NCBI RefSeq assembly: GCF_014805685.1
Contig: NC_060892.1
Location: 26,635,060 to 26,699,059, forward strand
Reading direction: 5' to 3'
DNA from: Silurus meridionalis
Taxonomy: Eukaryota > Chordata > Actinopteri > Siluriformes > Siluridae
DNA: 64,000 nt
Shown here: piece by piece, positions 1 through 10,481 of the stretch
Position numbering within the stretch: the stretch's first letter is position 1
Layout: each line of letters starts with the position of its first letter
Translations under genes and position numbers: made by a program
Notes under the pieces: model-generated
What the model was told of the DNA's origin: nothing
Databases searched by the model: none
Seen by the model: the letters and a program-made list of their open reading frames with translations, nothing else

Positions 1-801
1 CTGAAAAATCATTCCCTAAAGAACCCTCACTTGCAGTGTTTTTAACCCAGGAACCATCTGGGAACATGTTCTTACCCTCCTGAAAATCTTCACAGATGTT
101 TTATTTCATATATTACATTAAATCAGTGTATTATGGTTCCAAATGTTTAATGTATTAGTATGAATATCCTCTCCTCAGCGTTATAGATCTGACGTATGAT
201 TTACATTAAAAAGGATTTCATAATCTTTATGTTTTCTTCTGGGATCTCAGCAGCCTCCCGAGTGTTCTGAAAGGTCCGACTTTCATTTATTAGCATTGAT
301 TATGACTCAGTGGTAATTATTATAATTCCACACTTATCTTGGCTGAAGTGAACATGTGACCTACTGTCAGCTCTTCAGAACCGAGCGACTGCGCTGTTTA
401 TAAGAATCAGATTCATGAGTAAAGGAAGCAGGAGCACATGGAGCTCAGGTGAGGGAGAGAGAGAACCACAAGTCCTACACAGGAGAGAGAGACGCACTGG
501 AAGCGCTGGAAATAGTTTGATGTTGCTATACACAGGAGACCCGTAGCTATATTTGCTCCAGCGTGTAATGAGTGGGTCAGTAAAATATTCTGACCTCGGT
601 GCTGATGGCAGCACAGAATTCACACATTCAGATGCAAACATGTACAGCGCAGAGGGTCAAGAGTTTCTCAACCGAGGAGAAGTTATTCCACAAAACTGTA
701 TTGTTCAAAAACTTTGAGTTAATTAATATATTAATGGTTGTTGTAAAAGGAATTAATTTCATTATATAAATATGTTATTTATTATAAGGAATAAAATCCA
801 G
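1..801. other. Upstream non-coding DNA, nothing recognised
   Basis: AT-rich sequence with short purine-rich stretches around 445-500. The longest open frame (88 codons, minus strand, 375-641) resembles no family I know. It could hide a 5' exon or promoter of diras1, but there is no CpG-rich or TATA-type signal I would defend. Confidence 0.5.
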
Positions 802-818
802 TAGGGTTAGGGTTAGGG
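802..818. repeat. Short TTAGGG-type telomere-like repeat
   Basis: Nearly three TTAGGG units in tandem. A similar short run lies at 18245-18257. They are too short to be an interstitial telomeric block. Confidence 0.7.
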
Positions 819-882
819 TGAAGTCAGACTGGTATCTGGATTACTCTCTTATTACAGCACATGCCACAGTTCCATTTAAACC

Positions 883-1020
883 AAACAAATAATCCAAAAG
901 CTCAATCACAATCTCTGAACAAACAAACAAACAAAAAAACAAACAAATAATCCAAAAGTTCAATCACAATCAAAATCTCTGAACAAACAAACAAACAAAC
1001 AAACAAATAAATAAAGAAAT
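883..1020. repeat. 58-bp tandem duplication with AAAC-rich tails
   Basis: A segment with AATAATCCAAAAG, CTCAATCACAATC and AACAAACAAAC recurs 58 bases downstream with small changes, and the second copy ends in (AAAC)n/(AAAT)n. It is a local slippage-type duplication upstream of diras1. Confidence 0.8.
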
Positions 1021-1021
1021 A

Positions 1022-1336
1022 AACATCTCCTTAAAGAAAGAATCTCCCTATGAATGATTTACAAATCCTTTGTTATATAACAGAAATGTGAGTTCCTGCT
1101 GTTCTCCTCCTGACCTGAGGTTCCACAGCCTTGTGCTGTAACAGTGAAAGATTCAGATGTTGTGTTGCAGAAATACTGTAAAAACGCAGAACAATTAAAT
1201 ATCATTGGCCTTCAAACTGATTGGACGTGAAACAGCTGACGGCAGCGTTTCTGTTCCTCTACACACTGACTCACGCTTCTCCTGCAGTTAAATAAGAACC
1301 TGCTCATGCATGCACACTGCAGTCATAACGCTCAGC
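1022..1336. other. Upstream non-coding DNA, nothing recognised
   Basis: Unique-looking AT-rich sequence between the AAAC duplication and the Tc1-like remnant. No open frame or regulatory signal was identified with confidence. Confidence 0.4.
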
Positions 1337-1797
1337 CAGTATGGCTGAAAGTATGTGCACCCCTGACCACTTTTTAAACATCTCACCCCAGATTTATTTC
1401 CCTTTGCTGTTATAATAATCTCTACTCTACTGCGAAGGCCTTCTGTGGGCATCAGTGATCATTCAGATAGAAGAACATTAGTGATGTTGCTGTGGAGCTC
1501 TGGGGTGAAGTAAAAGTTCATCCCAAAGGTGTTTAGTGGGGTTGTGGAGGACACTTGAGATCTTTCATTGTGAACATCACACAAAATGTCTTTATGGAGC
1601 TCACATTGTGTATCTTCATGCTGAAACATGTTTGGGAATCTTAGTTTCAGTGAAGGGAAGGAATAAAGCTACAGCACTTTAACTAAAAAAACGATTTTAT
1701 ACAGTTGATCATTAATTAATGTGTGAACAGTTTAGATAATAAACACATGCAGGTGTAAAGACCGAGTGTCCGTTTATTTTTGGCCACAGAGTGTAAA
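1337..1797 (-). mobile_element. Decayed, internally deleted Tc1/mariner-like transposon remnant
   Basis: Both ends resemble the same degenerate inverted terminus: GGCTGAAAGTATGTGCACCC at about 1342 and, inverted, TTTTTGGCCACAGAGTG at about 1778. On the minus strand about 1505-1560 still reads NPTKHLWDELL, matching the NPIEHLWxEL motif near the C terminus of fish Tc1-type transposases. Further blocks (about 1420-1450 and 1590-1670) match other parts of the same element, but stop codons and frameshifts break it. The total length of ~460 bp is far below an autonomous element (~1.6 kb), so it is a dead, non-autonomous copy. It lies about 0.25 kb upstream of the diras1 acceptor. Confidence 0.75.
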
Positions 1798-2019
1798 TTG
1801 GTTCCTCAAAACTTTGAGGTTTTCTTTAGTATTCAGTTTTTATATTCAGCACAATTCTGCTTTTAAATGAACTCTAAGGATGAATGCACACCTACGCTGT
1901 TTATTTCACACGTGAACATTGTGAGATCTTCAGCACTGGGGATTTGTGGATGTCATTTCAGATATTAATAACGTGATCATGGCAAATTATTGTTATCAAG
2001 CATGTTTTTCTTTTCAATT

Positions 2020-2031
2020 ATTTTTTACCAG
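2020..2031 (+). promoter_or_regulatory. 3' splice acceptor of the diras1 coding exon
   Basis: A pyrimidine-rich run (TTTTTTACCAG) ends in AG at 2030-2031, 47 bases before the start codon. DIRAS genes normally carry the whole reading frame in one exon preceded by non-coding 5' exon(s), so this acceptor would start the coding exon at 2032. The donor and the 5' exon were not identified and may lie off the left edge. Confidence 0.6.
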
Positions 2032-2078
2032 ATCTCACCGAGTTCACACTGATTTCACCCTGAGTGGATCGTACCAGC

Positions 2079-2666
2079 ATGCCAGAGCAAAGCAATGACT
2101 ACCGTGTGGTGGTGTTCGGGGCTGGAGGTGTTGGCAAGAGCTCCCTGGTCCTTCGATTCGTAAAGGGAACATTCAGGGACACGTACATCCCCACGGTGGA
2201 GGATACGTACCGACAGGTGATCAGCTGTGACAAGAGTGTGTGTACACTGGAGATCACCGACACGACAGGCAGCCACCAGTTCCCGGCAATGCAGCGCCTT
2301 TCCATCTCCAAGGGTCACGCCTTCATCCTGGTCTACTCCATTACCAGCCGCCAATCGCTGGAGGAGCTCAAACCGATCTACCAGCAGGTGCTGGCCATCA
2401 AGGGGAATGTGGAGGGCATTCCAATCATGCTGGTGGGCAACAAAAGTGATGAGAGCCAACGTGAGGTTGATACCAAGGAAGGGGAGGCGCAGGCCAACAG
2501 CTGGAAGTGTGCCTTCATGGAGACGTCTGCCAAGACCAACCACAACGTCACCGAGCTTTTCCAGGAGCTGCTCAACCTGGACAAGAAGCGTGACATGAGC
2601 CTCAACATGCGCTCCAGCAAGCAACGCCGAGCCGACAAGCTGAAGGCCAAGTGCAGCGTCATGTAG
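2079..2666 (+). CDS. diras1: GTP-binding protein Di-Ras1 (DIRAS family small GTPase)
   Basis: This is a complete 195-residue Ras-superfamily GTPase in one exon. Seen in the translation: P-loop GAGGVGKS (residues 14-21), switch I with YIPTVEDTY (36-44), G3 DTTG (61-64), G4 NKSD (121-124), G5 ETSAK (148-152), a basic hypervariable tail and a C-terminal CAAX box CSVM (192-195), which predicts prenylation and plasma-membrane attachment. The N terminus [14 protein letters not shown] and the segment QREVD without the DIRAS2-type insertion favour DIRAS1; [18 protein letters not shown] is more DIRAS2-like, so a fish diras1 co-orthologue is the best call. Residues 63 and 65 are Thr and Ser where Ras has Ala59 and Gln61, a known family trait linked to weak intrinsic GTP hydrolysis and a mostly GTP-bound state. 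The start is ATG 2079: an in-frame TGA lies at 2061-2063, -3 is A, and no ATG intervenes. The mammalian protein is neuronal and growth-restraining (family knowledge). The coding sequence is GC-richer than its surroundings. Confidence 0.95.
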   Translation: MPEQSNDYRVVVFGAGGVGKSSLVLRFVKGTFRDTYIPTVEDTYRQVISCDKSVCTLEITDTTGSHQFPAMQRLSISKGHAFILVYSITSRQSLEELKPIYQQVLAIKGNVEGIPIMLVGNKSDESQREVDTKEGEAQANSWKCAFMETSAKTNHNVTELFQELLNLDKKRDMSLNMRSSKQRRADKLKAKCSVM

Positions 2667-3858
2667 AGATGGTTCCAATGGTGGAGAAAGAAGGAGAAGA
2701 GTCATTTCAGCAACGACATGACTTGGATGAAAATGTACAAAAGTCACTCATCACATTAGTCCCATTTCTTTGGATCTGAATCAGGTATTCTTCGGTGCAC
2801 GGTTGAGCAACAAGACTCTTTTCTCTTGTCATTAGTTTATTTGGCTCCTGTAATGACCACTAGAATCAGGGGAAGTCTAAACTTCACCCAGTCCCGTCCC
2901 AGTACCATCTGATTGAGTTGACTTGGACATCTTCAGTATTAACTTGTCCTTCTCTCTTCTCCACCTGCTCGTGCACAGCTTTCCTCAACCAGGTTTGTTT
3001 TCAGGCTGTAACAAAAAAAATACTCATCATCATGATCATGTATAGGGCTTTGTGTCTCGTAAAGGATTTGAAACTCCAATAGAAAAACGTCTTGAACCGG
3101 TTATGCACTTTATCACGTTCTCAATGGGCGAATGAGACCACGAGCGCAGCAAAGCGGCCGCGTTATCCAGCTCTTCCAAATTCGACATTACAGCAGCACA
3201 AAAGCATGTTAGAAATTCACAGGTTTGGGTTCACAGACTTTTCTTTGTTGGCTTTGTAATAGTAAAAACAGGAAAACATCAGTAGTGCATGATGCACATT
3301 AGATCATGTAGAACTACTTTCCTACTCATCATGATAATAAAGCTGTCACCAGATACAGAGCTTTACTCAAACCAAGCACAGCAACGCAGATTTCTAGATC
3401 GAAAGCAGTTTTTTTTCCGATGTTGGTGGCACATGAAAACCTGAAATATGCATTAATCATTAATCTAACAGAAACATTTAACCTGTGTGTGAATCTAAAT
3501 GTGTATTAATCTCATTTGTGTTGAAGAGCCCTGTACAGTTCATGTTCTCCCCCTTTATTTAGTGTCGATATCTTCTGACTATTTAATGCCATTGCTTTAG
3601 CAATACATTATATAAAAGCACTTTTAGAATCTTGAGCACATTCAGAACATTACAAATGAACCTTTACAGAAACGTTCTGTCAGACACTCTGCGTTTACAA
3701 TTTTAAAGCAGGTACAGTGTTTATCTAATAATATTATGTGAAGGACCAGAAATATACAAATAAAAAAGCACAAACATATGGTGTAAAATAAATATTGGAC
3801 TATTTGTCTTGTTCCGTGGTTTTGAAAATGACAAATGCAACATAAACTGTGATGTACA

Positions 3859-3901
<43 letters not shown>

Positions 3902-3946
3902 GGTTAAAAAAAGAAGCTTGTCTTGTAAGTATGAGTAATGAATAAA
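2667..3946 (+). other. diras1 3' untranslated region with three candidate poly(A) signals
   Basis: Following the stop codon is about 1.3 kb without a coding frame. AATAAA hexamers lie at 3336-3341, 3787-3792 and 3941-3946. Any of them could end the transcript; the last two flank an (ATT)n tract. Several ATTTA motifs occur, so message-stability control is possible but unproven. The true end cannot be decided from sequence alone. Confidence 0.5.
3860..3901. repeat. (ATT)14 microsatellite
   Basis: Uninterrupted ATT trinucleotide run between two candidate poly(A) signals of diras1; it may lie inside the longest 3' UTR form. Confidence 0.95.
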
Positions 3947-4420
3947 TTTGCATCACTTTAGAAAGGCAATAAGAGATATATTCAGATCAGCTGTAATTAT
4001 TTGCATCACCTTTTTGATGTATTTATGTTTCATGATATGCTAAATGAAAATGCATTAAACCTGGTTGGCATTTATGTGTTTTTTTTATATTATTTATATA
4101 CATAATGTTATTTAAATATATAAATACACATTCTGCTATAAAAACCTTTACAATTTTCTGGTAAAAGAAAAAAAATTGATGAACATCATGTACAGGTTTT
4201 TGTCAGTCTGAGTCACTATGTAGGAGTTGAATGCTTTGATTTATGACCACATGGTTGTTAGTTCAGGCCCCAGACCTTCATACATTCACTCTTCCTCACA
4301 TCTGGTAAATGAATAAATGAGATTCTTCTCTTTTCCTGAACTAAACGCTTCTAACTGATAATAAATTCACCGCTACAATAGCTGTTCAACACCATGCACT
4401 ATTTGGTTTATCATTAAATC
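3947..4420. other. Non-coding DNA downstream of diras1
   Basis: AT-rich sequence with TATTTATATA-type runs around 4085-4130. I see no gene. Confidence 0.5.
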
Positions 4421-4480
4421 GTTCATCTTCTGTAACATCTTCTGGTCAGGGTCACAGTGAATCCACATCTTATCAGTACT
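4421..4480 (+). repeat. Fragment of a common teleost dispersed repeat
   Basis: The words TCATCTTCTG and CTGGTCAGGGTCACAGTG, then AATCCACATCTTATC, match the head of a repeat widespread in fish, whose other parts occur at 5555-5607, 5741-5880 and, inverted, 7204-7280. The family name is not certain to me; it behaves like a SINE- or transposon-derived element. Confidence 0.55.
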
Positions 4481-4486
4481 GCACAC

Positions 4487-4700
4487 AGATCCTGCACCGA
4501 AGCTCCACGCAGATCCTGCACAGAAGCTCCACGCAGATCCTGAACCGAAGCTCCACACAGATCCTGCACCGAAGCTCCACACAGATCCTGCACAGAAGCT
4601 CCACGCAGATCCTGCACAGAAGCTCCACGCAGATCCTGCACAGAAGCTCCACGCAGATCCTGCACAGATCCTGCACAGCTCCTGCACAGCTCCACGCAGA
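4487..4700. repeat. 24-bp minisatellite
   Basis: About seven full copies plus a decayed edge of a 24-base unit starting AGATCCTGCACMGAAGCTCC, differing mainly at two positions (CCGAAG or CAGAAG, ACGC or ACAC). Because 24 is a multiple of three, it opens spurious frames with an 8-residue period on the minus strand (4373-4852 and overlapping frames); these are not genes. It begins right after a dispersed-repeat fragment, at the place where that repeat family often carries tandem expansions. Confidence 0.95.
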
Positions 4701-4995
4701 CAGAAACCAGAGCTCGGGCCTGAACAGAAACCCTGCAGCTGTGACACAGTAAAACTACACACCACCTGCATGTCACACTTCCTTTCTAAATACACACACA
4801 CTCTCATGGAACCCCGTTTCCACCACAATACTTGTTTTTGTCTAATTCTCACTTCTTGTTATGTTTATTATCCACTCTGAGAAAACACACATTGATTCTT
4901 TATTATGTAGATAATCGCAATCTGCTGAACAGTTGCTTTGGATCCTGTTCGCTGCTACATTTTCAGTGCAGTAAAACAGGGTGACGTTGGCGTTA

Positions 4996-5056
4996 GACAG
5001 GTGTGTAGACAGGTGTGCATACAGGTGTGTAGGCAGGTGTGTAGACAGGTGTGTAT
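4996..5056. repeat. 12-bp tandem repeat
   Basis: Five near-copies of a dodecamer containing ACAGGTGTGTAG. Confidence 0.9.
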
Positions 5057-5554
5057 TACACCTGATGAGCTGATGGTTAAATTTTATTGCCCTGTTTTAT
5101 TTCAGACCTGGGTAGCATTTACAAGATCATCATCTTTAACTAGACATATTAATTGAATTATGAAAATAATTGTATATCATTTCGGCAGAATGAATCTCTC
5201 AGTTTAAAGACATTTAATGCAGAAGTTGCTCCTGAATTTTAACATTAATGCTAAATAACTTATAGATATTAAAACCTCACAGCTTTAATGTTCACCTTAT
5301 TTGTACATTTCAGCCATTAACAGCACTGTTACAAACAATAATGATCAATGTGCAATAATAATCCTGTTATAGTTTTAATTCCGCAGAAATACAAACTGAA
5401 AACCTTTCAGGAAACTCGCCACCTAGTGGAGAAATTGAGTTACTGTTTTATTCAGTCTTCCATTTGCTGTAGCGTTCATTCTAAACTCAATTAACATTCA
5501 AATTCAAATTCACATTTAAATTTGATTTGTCACATACACATTCGACACACACGA
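5057..5554. other. Non-coding DNA, nothing recognised
   Basis: AT-rich unique sequence. A short imperfect direct repeat (AATTCAAATTCACATTTAAAT) lies near 5500, next to the dispersed-repeat fragment that follows. Confidence 0.4.
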
Positions 5555-5880
5555 CATTTACACTATCGTGTGTTTGGGGAGGAAACTACAGCATCCGGAG
5601 GAACCCACTTGAAAGATATTAAGATATTAAAGAAAAAGAATTTCAGGATAAAAAAAATCAATTAACAACAACAACAACAATACAAAATAATGATGATGAT
5701 GATGATGATGATGATGCTCCATGCTGGATTCGGAGTTACCTCAGGCATGAGGCTGAAGAATGAACAGGGGTTCACAGGGAACACGTGCACACATACACAC
5801 TATTTCGTGACACTGGGAGGAAACTGAAATCAGGACTGAACCTGGAATCTTGGAGGTGTAAGACAGCAACAACCCACATA
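5555..5880 (+). repeat. Two decayed pieces of a teleost dispersed repeat around (ACA)n/(TGA)n
   Basis: GGGGAGGAAACTACAGCATC at about 5577 and TGGGAGGAAACTGAAATCAG at about 5815, followed by GGACTGAACC and TTGGAGGTGTAAGACAGCAA, match the 'GGAGGAAACYGGAG ... GAACCC..GGAGGTGTGAGGC' segment of a very common fish repeat. (ACA)n at 5665-5680 and (TGA)n at 5691-5715 lie between the pieces. Confidence 0.55.
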
Positions 5881-5901
5881 CACACATGACAACAACAAGA
5901 A

Positions 5902-5943
<42 letters not shown>
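5902..5943. repeat. (AAT)n microsatellite
   Basis: Uninterrupted AAT run of about 14 units, directly after the dispersed-repeat piece. Confidence 0.95.
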
Positions 5944-6708
5944 TTACCTTAAAGGTGAAATATATATGTTTATATTTATATGTGTATAATGAATAAGCAC
6001 TACCGTTAACACTAATAGCGGTTTCAGGTTGACCTTTATAGCCTGTATATCTCTTCCTGACCACTAGGCGGCACTAACACTTCATCAATAGCATCGAGCT
6101 TCACCGCAGGTGTAAAGTTGCCATGTCATGGAGTCTGTTTTTCAGGTCTTCACATGTACATCATAAACACATCCTGAATGTTTGGTTGCACAATAACCTG
6201 GAACAGATCTGATGTTTGTGACTGAGTTATACAGTAAATCATGCTGAGAGATGTTTTCCAGACGCAGTGTTCCATTAATATAACTGTGTTTCATATCACA
6301 GACGTGTTTTATTCCATTTCTGCACAAGCAAACTGTGATATCTGAGAGAAAGCTCTGAGTTTTGGTCAGTATCAGCACACAGAAAGCCTTTAAACACCAA
6401 TTCTTCCTGATTTGAAGAAATCTTTGGAACCATCTGCTTATAGACTGAAGCTCTGAGCTGAACTTTCATAAAACACTCATAAACCACTGACACCTGTCCT
6501 TCTGAATCATCACATCAGCACTTGATGTGAGTTGTGGACTTGTAGCTTCTCCCTGTAAATGACCTGGTGGTGAAGGGGGTGTTATTAAGGTGGGACGGAG
6601 ATGTGGGCGGAGCTGCAGGTGATGTGTAATTATTCTCACCTGTGACTTATTACAGCCTACAGACTGTTTCTATGTGCTTTCAGTAACCAGAGAGAGTAAT
6701 GCGAGGAT
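5944..6708. other. Non-coding DNA, nothing recognised
   Basis: Unique-looking sequence. Open frames here (up to 78 codons) have no recognisable motifs. Confidence 0.4.

Positions 6709-6737
<29 letters not shown>
6709..6737. repeat. (AC)n microsatellite
   Basis: Pure CA run of about 14 units. Confidence 0.95.
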
Positions 6738-6739
<2 letters not shown>

Positions 6740-7166
6740 AAACCATTACTCCACACAGCTTTTCTTAGGGTTTAGTAAACTGTAGAACATTCTGATGAAC
6801 CAAACCTGAGCTTCTCTATGATCCATTTTTTGTACAGCACCTAACATGCTTCTGTGTTCTGTGAGTGCCCCAGATCATCTCTGCATCAGGTATAAATCTG
6901 AGCTTGATCTTCTAGACTTTCATATAGCTGTAGTGTTGCTTGTTAGAAACACTGACAGCAGTAATGCAGAACCTGAAGCTGTAATTGGATTAAACATCAG
7001 TGACTTTCACCTCAACCATAAATGACCTACAATAAACCGTCTGAAGCTCAGAGACGGACAGGACAGATCTCAAGTTCTACAGTCTGAACCGTCTGTTTTT
7101 ATACAAACTCAGAAAAATATATTTAATTATTTACAGATCCTGCTGTACTCCAGTAGTGTGGAATAT

Positions 7167-7168
<2 letters not shown>
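6738..7168. other. Non-coding DNA, nothing recognised
   Basis: AT-rich unique sequence between two dinucleotide tracts. Confidence 0.35.

Positions 7169-7206
<38 letters not shown>
7169..7206. repeat. (GT)n microsatellite
   Basis: Pure GT run that abuts an inverted dispersed-repeat fragment. Confidence 0.95.
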
Positions 7207-7208
<2 letters not shown>

Positions 7209-7281
7209 CCTTGCCTCATGCCCAGTATTCCCAGAAAAGGTTCTGGACCATTCTCTGAACCAGGATATGTCAGGTAATGAC

Positions 7282-7311
<30 letters not shown>
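7204..7311 (-). repeat. Inverted fragment of the teleost dispersed repeat plus (GAT)n
   Basis: Read on the minus strand, 7204-7280 gives CCTGGTTCAGAGAATGGTCC and CTGGGAATACTGGGCATGAG, matching the '...GGGAACACTGGGTGNGAGGC...' part of the family seen at 4421-4480. (GAT)n at about 7281-7311 lies at its edge. Confidence 0.55.
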
Positions 7312-7312
<1 letters not shown>

Positions 7313-8873
7313 GTGCAGTATAGACAACAGCAGCTGATATTTAAACTTGTATATGATTTCCACCAGGTCCTTTACACATTTTTCCATCAGATCAAATCAA
7401 AAGTAATTCCACAATGACAGAAGTTTTATTCTGCTTGACTTCAAGCCCACATACTGCACATCTCCACACTTTCTCTCCTGGTATGTAATATCAGTGTTCT
7501 CATTCGCTTGTTCTTCATGTTAGTGGATATTATGGAGGATAAAAGGAGTGAGGATGAAGATGAGTTGTTTAGCAGAGAGCTTTCATTAAACCTGATATGG
7601 TTCTGTACTTGATGTTCTTCTGATGTGAGGTGTGTTTAGAGTTTCCACCTCACATTCACTGTGATAATGACCTCAGTGTAAACCTAAAACCTGCATGGAC
7701 CAGGAAGCAGAACATAACAACATAACGATGTATGATGTAAAGATGAAGATGATGACCTGCTCTGCTAAGTCACTCTGCATCAGCACATCGCTGTTCTGTT
7801 AGTAATTTAAGATGATGTAAGCTTGTTTTTTTTTTTTTTGTACCCGTCACTATATGAAATCGGCTCCTTTCACAAATCAATAATTTACATCATCTTCTAC
7901 CACAGTGGGGAGAAAATCGCAGGTGACCTCTGTGTTTACAGCTCAGTTATAGAATCCATCATTTAGTTTAGAACCTTCTGTAGTTACTTCCAAAAATAGA
8001 CCTGACATGTCTGGCTTTTCTGAAGAGGGATTCATAATAAGAATCATCATGTGGTGTGTAAATGATCTGGAGCTGCTCTGTTAGAATGTGGAGTGAAAGA
8101 TTTTCATTCCTGCCTGAACACAAAACGATTTATTTCAATGCACATTAATGAATTAGCATTTATGCTCTCTGATGTCACACACAGCTGCAGGTTAGAGCAA
8201 CAATCCACTGTACTGTGTAAATGCAAAACCTTCAAACCCACAACACAATAGAAAGAACTGGTGCAGGTCACAAGGGTTTGTGCTGTTTGTTCTCCCAGTG
8301 TGCTCTGGTCCATGCACACACTCTGATGACACAAGCAGAGGTCACATGAACAAGGCTACGCACGAAACCCTGCGAGAGCACCAAAACAAAATGTGTCAAA
8401 CCTCCATGTCTCTCAAGTGCATACTCATCTGAGCGTATACAAACACACCAAACATCAGAGCTGCACTTCATTCACTCAAATCGCACGAACAAAACCAACT
8501 CCAGTCCAACGTTCTGCACCCACAGTCAACAACTCTTTCTCTTATTGCATAAAAATAAACAAATACAATCGGGAAATTTACTCTGCACAAAAACATAATT
8601 ATATTTAATATGCAGTAATTTATTTATTTAAGTTTTTGCAATAAATCCTATTTATAAACCAGGAAATAATAAACTGTACATTAACAAGCAGGTGAAATGT
8701 GAATAAATATTAAAATGATGAACTGTGTATGACATGCGTCTTTCATGATGATCATCTACACTATAAAGGCTCATATTAGCAGCTTTACACAGATAAATCA
8801 GTTTTAAGGTTTTATTAAAGAATGTGTAAGTTTAGTGAATATAAGTAATAATTGTTTATCTTTAATAAGTGAG
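7312..8873. other. Non-coding DNA, nothing recognised
   Basis: About 1.5 kb of AT-rich sequence with a T-run at 7828-7840 and no supported gene. Open frames at 8104-8608 are short and show no motif. Confidence 0.45.
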
Positions 8874-8970
8874 TCAGTGGCGACTGTGGCAGGAAAAAAC
8901 TCCCTGAGACGGCATGAGGAAGAAACCCTGAGAGGAACCAGACTCAAAATCACACCTCATTCTCATCCTC
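8874..8970 (+). repeat. Copy of a dispersed teleost repeat (family 'AGAGGAACCAGACTCAAAA')
   Basis: Contains GCGACTGTGGCAGGAAAAAA, then ACTCCCTGAGACGGCATGAG and AGAGGAACCAGACTCAAAA. A second, shorter copy lies at 10129-10195. I recall this repeat from ostariophysan fish; the class is unknown to me. Confidence 0.65.
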
Positions 8971-9318
8971 AACACAGAATGTTGATCAATACAGTTTTAT
9001 TATTGAGGTGTGTAGTAACATGTGCTGAAATGTTCATGTAAACTGTGGTCCTGAGCACATTGTAGCAGACTGGTGATATTAATTACAGTCTGAATTCTCA
9101 AAGTTCTAAAGTTAATGTACAAAAAAAAGGAAAAATAAAGTAGATAATTGTAATGATATTTCCTCAGGTTGTTTTTCCACTAAGTTGCTGCCACATGTTT
9201 TGCTGATTATATAACTGCGAGTGAGAGTTAGAACTCTAATGGCTGGAAGACGTTGCTGTAGATAACCTAGTCTGTCGTCATTGTAATGATATTTGGTGAG
9301 ATCAGTCAGGACCCCACA
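8971..9318. other. Non-coding DNA, nothing recognised
   Basis: AT-rich sequence between a dispersed repeat and a CpG-enriched segment. Confidence 0.35.
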
Positions 9319-9600
9319 CGGTTTGCACGGCAGAGCGTATCACGCTCGGTGTGACGGCTCGGCACGATGACGCCGCATGGTCACTGTTACACTGATTGCG
9401 TCGAACGCACAATAACGGCTTTGTTGCGTTAAAAAGCGCTAGCTCTTCTCTCCACAGATGAAGTGGGCTCATGTGTAACACTCCTCCTCTCAGCGTTGTT
9501 CACTCGCTCTCTCCTTTGCCACAGTGAGGACGGCCTTTTGCGTCATCTGTATACTCTCACTATTGTGTTTTCCCGTCGGTGATCATTCGCAGCCGTGGAG
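9319..9600. promoter_or_regulatory. CpG-enriched segment, possible regulatory element
   Basis: Sixteen CpG dinucleotides fall within 9319-9438, and more at 9526-9595, in a neighbourhood that is otherwise CpG-poor. It is too short for a classic CpG island and has no evident gene next to it. It could be an alternative promoter, a hypomethylated enhancer or a young insertion. Confidence 0.3.
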
Positions 9601-10128
9601 TGGTGGTGTGTGGGATACACAGCTAGAAGCCAGAGTGGGTTTGTATGAGGCAGTTAATGAGAATGTTTATGACTAGCAGCAGCTGTGTGTACAATGTGTG
9701 CCATTGCTAGCAGGTTCTGGTTTTTGGCTACTGCTTTAGGGTTTAGCATCTTTGGCAGTAATAATATTTACAGAGTAAGAAAACTGGTCTATTTTCTTGG
9801 ACCTCATCGTTTCTTCCACATTCCGACATGCACATGCAATTTCATTCTAAACAATCGTCTTTTTGACTAAAGGGATGAGAGACGATGATGAATTTAATGT
9901 CTGTATAATATACGCCATGCGATGCTACTAAACTCTGCTAGTCATCAGATGCTTATAAAAAAAAAAGTTGTTCAGATTAGAGGAGCAAAAATATAGAGTA
10001 TATTCAGCTTCAATTCAGGTTGATTCTGCAAATACTGCAGCTTCTTTGTGCAGCGTTTTTAACAATGGAGCAGCTTCACGGCGATAAAGAGGTTATAAAG
10101 TTTGTTCCTTATAAGTTTATCTATAATG
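9601..10128. other. Non-coding DNA, nothing recognised
   Basis: AT-rich. A 61-codon frame at 9685-9870 has no recognisable motif and is not called as a gene. Confidence 0.4.
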
Positions 10129-10195
10129 AGGGAAAACTCCTTGAGGATTCATGAGGAAGAAACCTAGAGAGGAACCAGACTCAAAAGGGAACAGA
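10129..10195 (+). repeat. Second copy of the 'AGAGGAACCAGACTCAAAA' dispersed repeat
   Basis: GGAAAACTCCTTGAGGATTC then ATGAGGAAGAAACC and AGAGGAACCAGACTCAAAA align with 8898-8950 in the same orientation, with several substitutions. Confidence 0.65.
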
Positions 10196-10444
10196 TGTTC
10201 TGCACTCAACAGTGCACAGTGTAGCTGCTGTTTGATGAGTGGAGTCACGCAGGTTCAAAAGATCTTCAGAAATGCTTTAGACGCAGTATTGTTTGATGTG
10301 CCAATGACGGAAGATGTGTCTGAGGCCACTTTTCAGCATGCTGAAGAGACTGAAGCTCTGCTCTAGGAAGAACGGAGAGACGTCTGCAAGAGCGACGAGT
10401 CCCATGTGAATGTAATGACATGTTTTTGTGGCGTATCTGCAGAT

Positions 10445-10446
<2 letters not shown>

Positions 10447-10478
<32 letters not shown>
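10447..10478. repeat. (GT)n microsatellite
   Basis: Pure GT run of about 16 units. Confidence 0.95.

Positions 10479-10481
<3 letters not shown>

Noticed and set aside
2064..2078. Upstream GTG as an alternative diras1 start
   Set aside because: The family N terminus [10 protein letters not shown] starts at ATG 2079, and the preceding in-frame codon before the GTG is a TGA at 2061-2063.
2055..2747. 230-codon open frame on the minus strand across diras1
   Set aside because: It is the antisense shadow of the diras1 coding sequence; its length follows from the GC-rich third codon positions, and its product has no family resemblance.
4373..4852. 159-codon minus-strand frame with an 8-residue repeat
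   Set aside because: It is the translation of the 24-bp minisatellite; three overlapping frames are open for the same reason.
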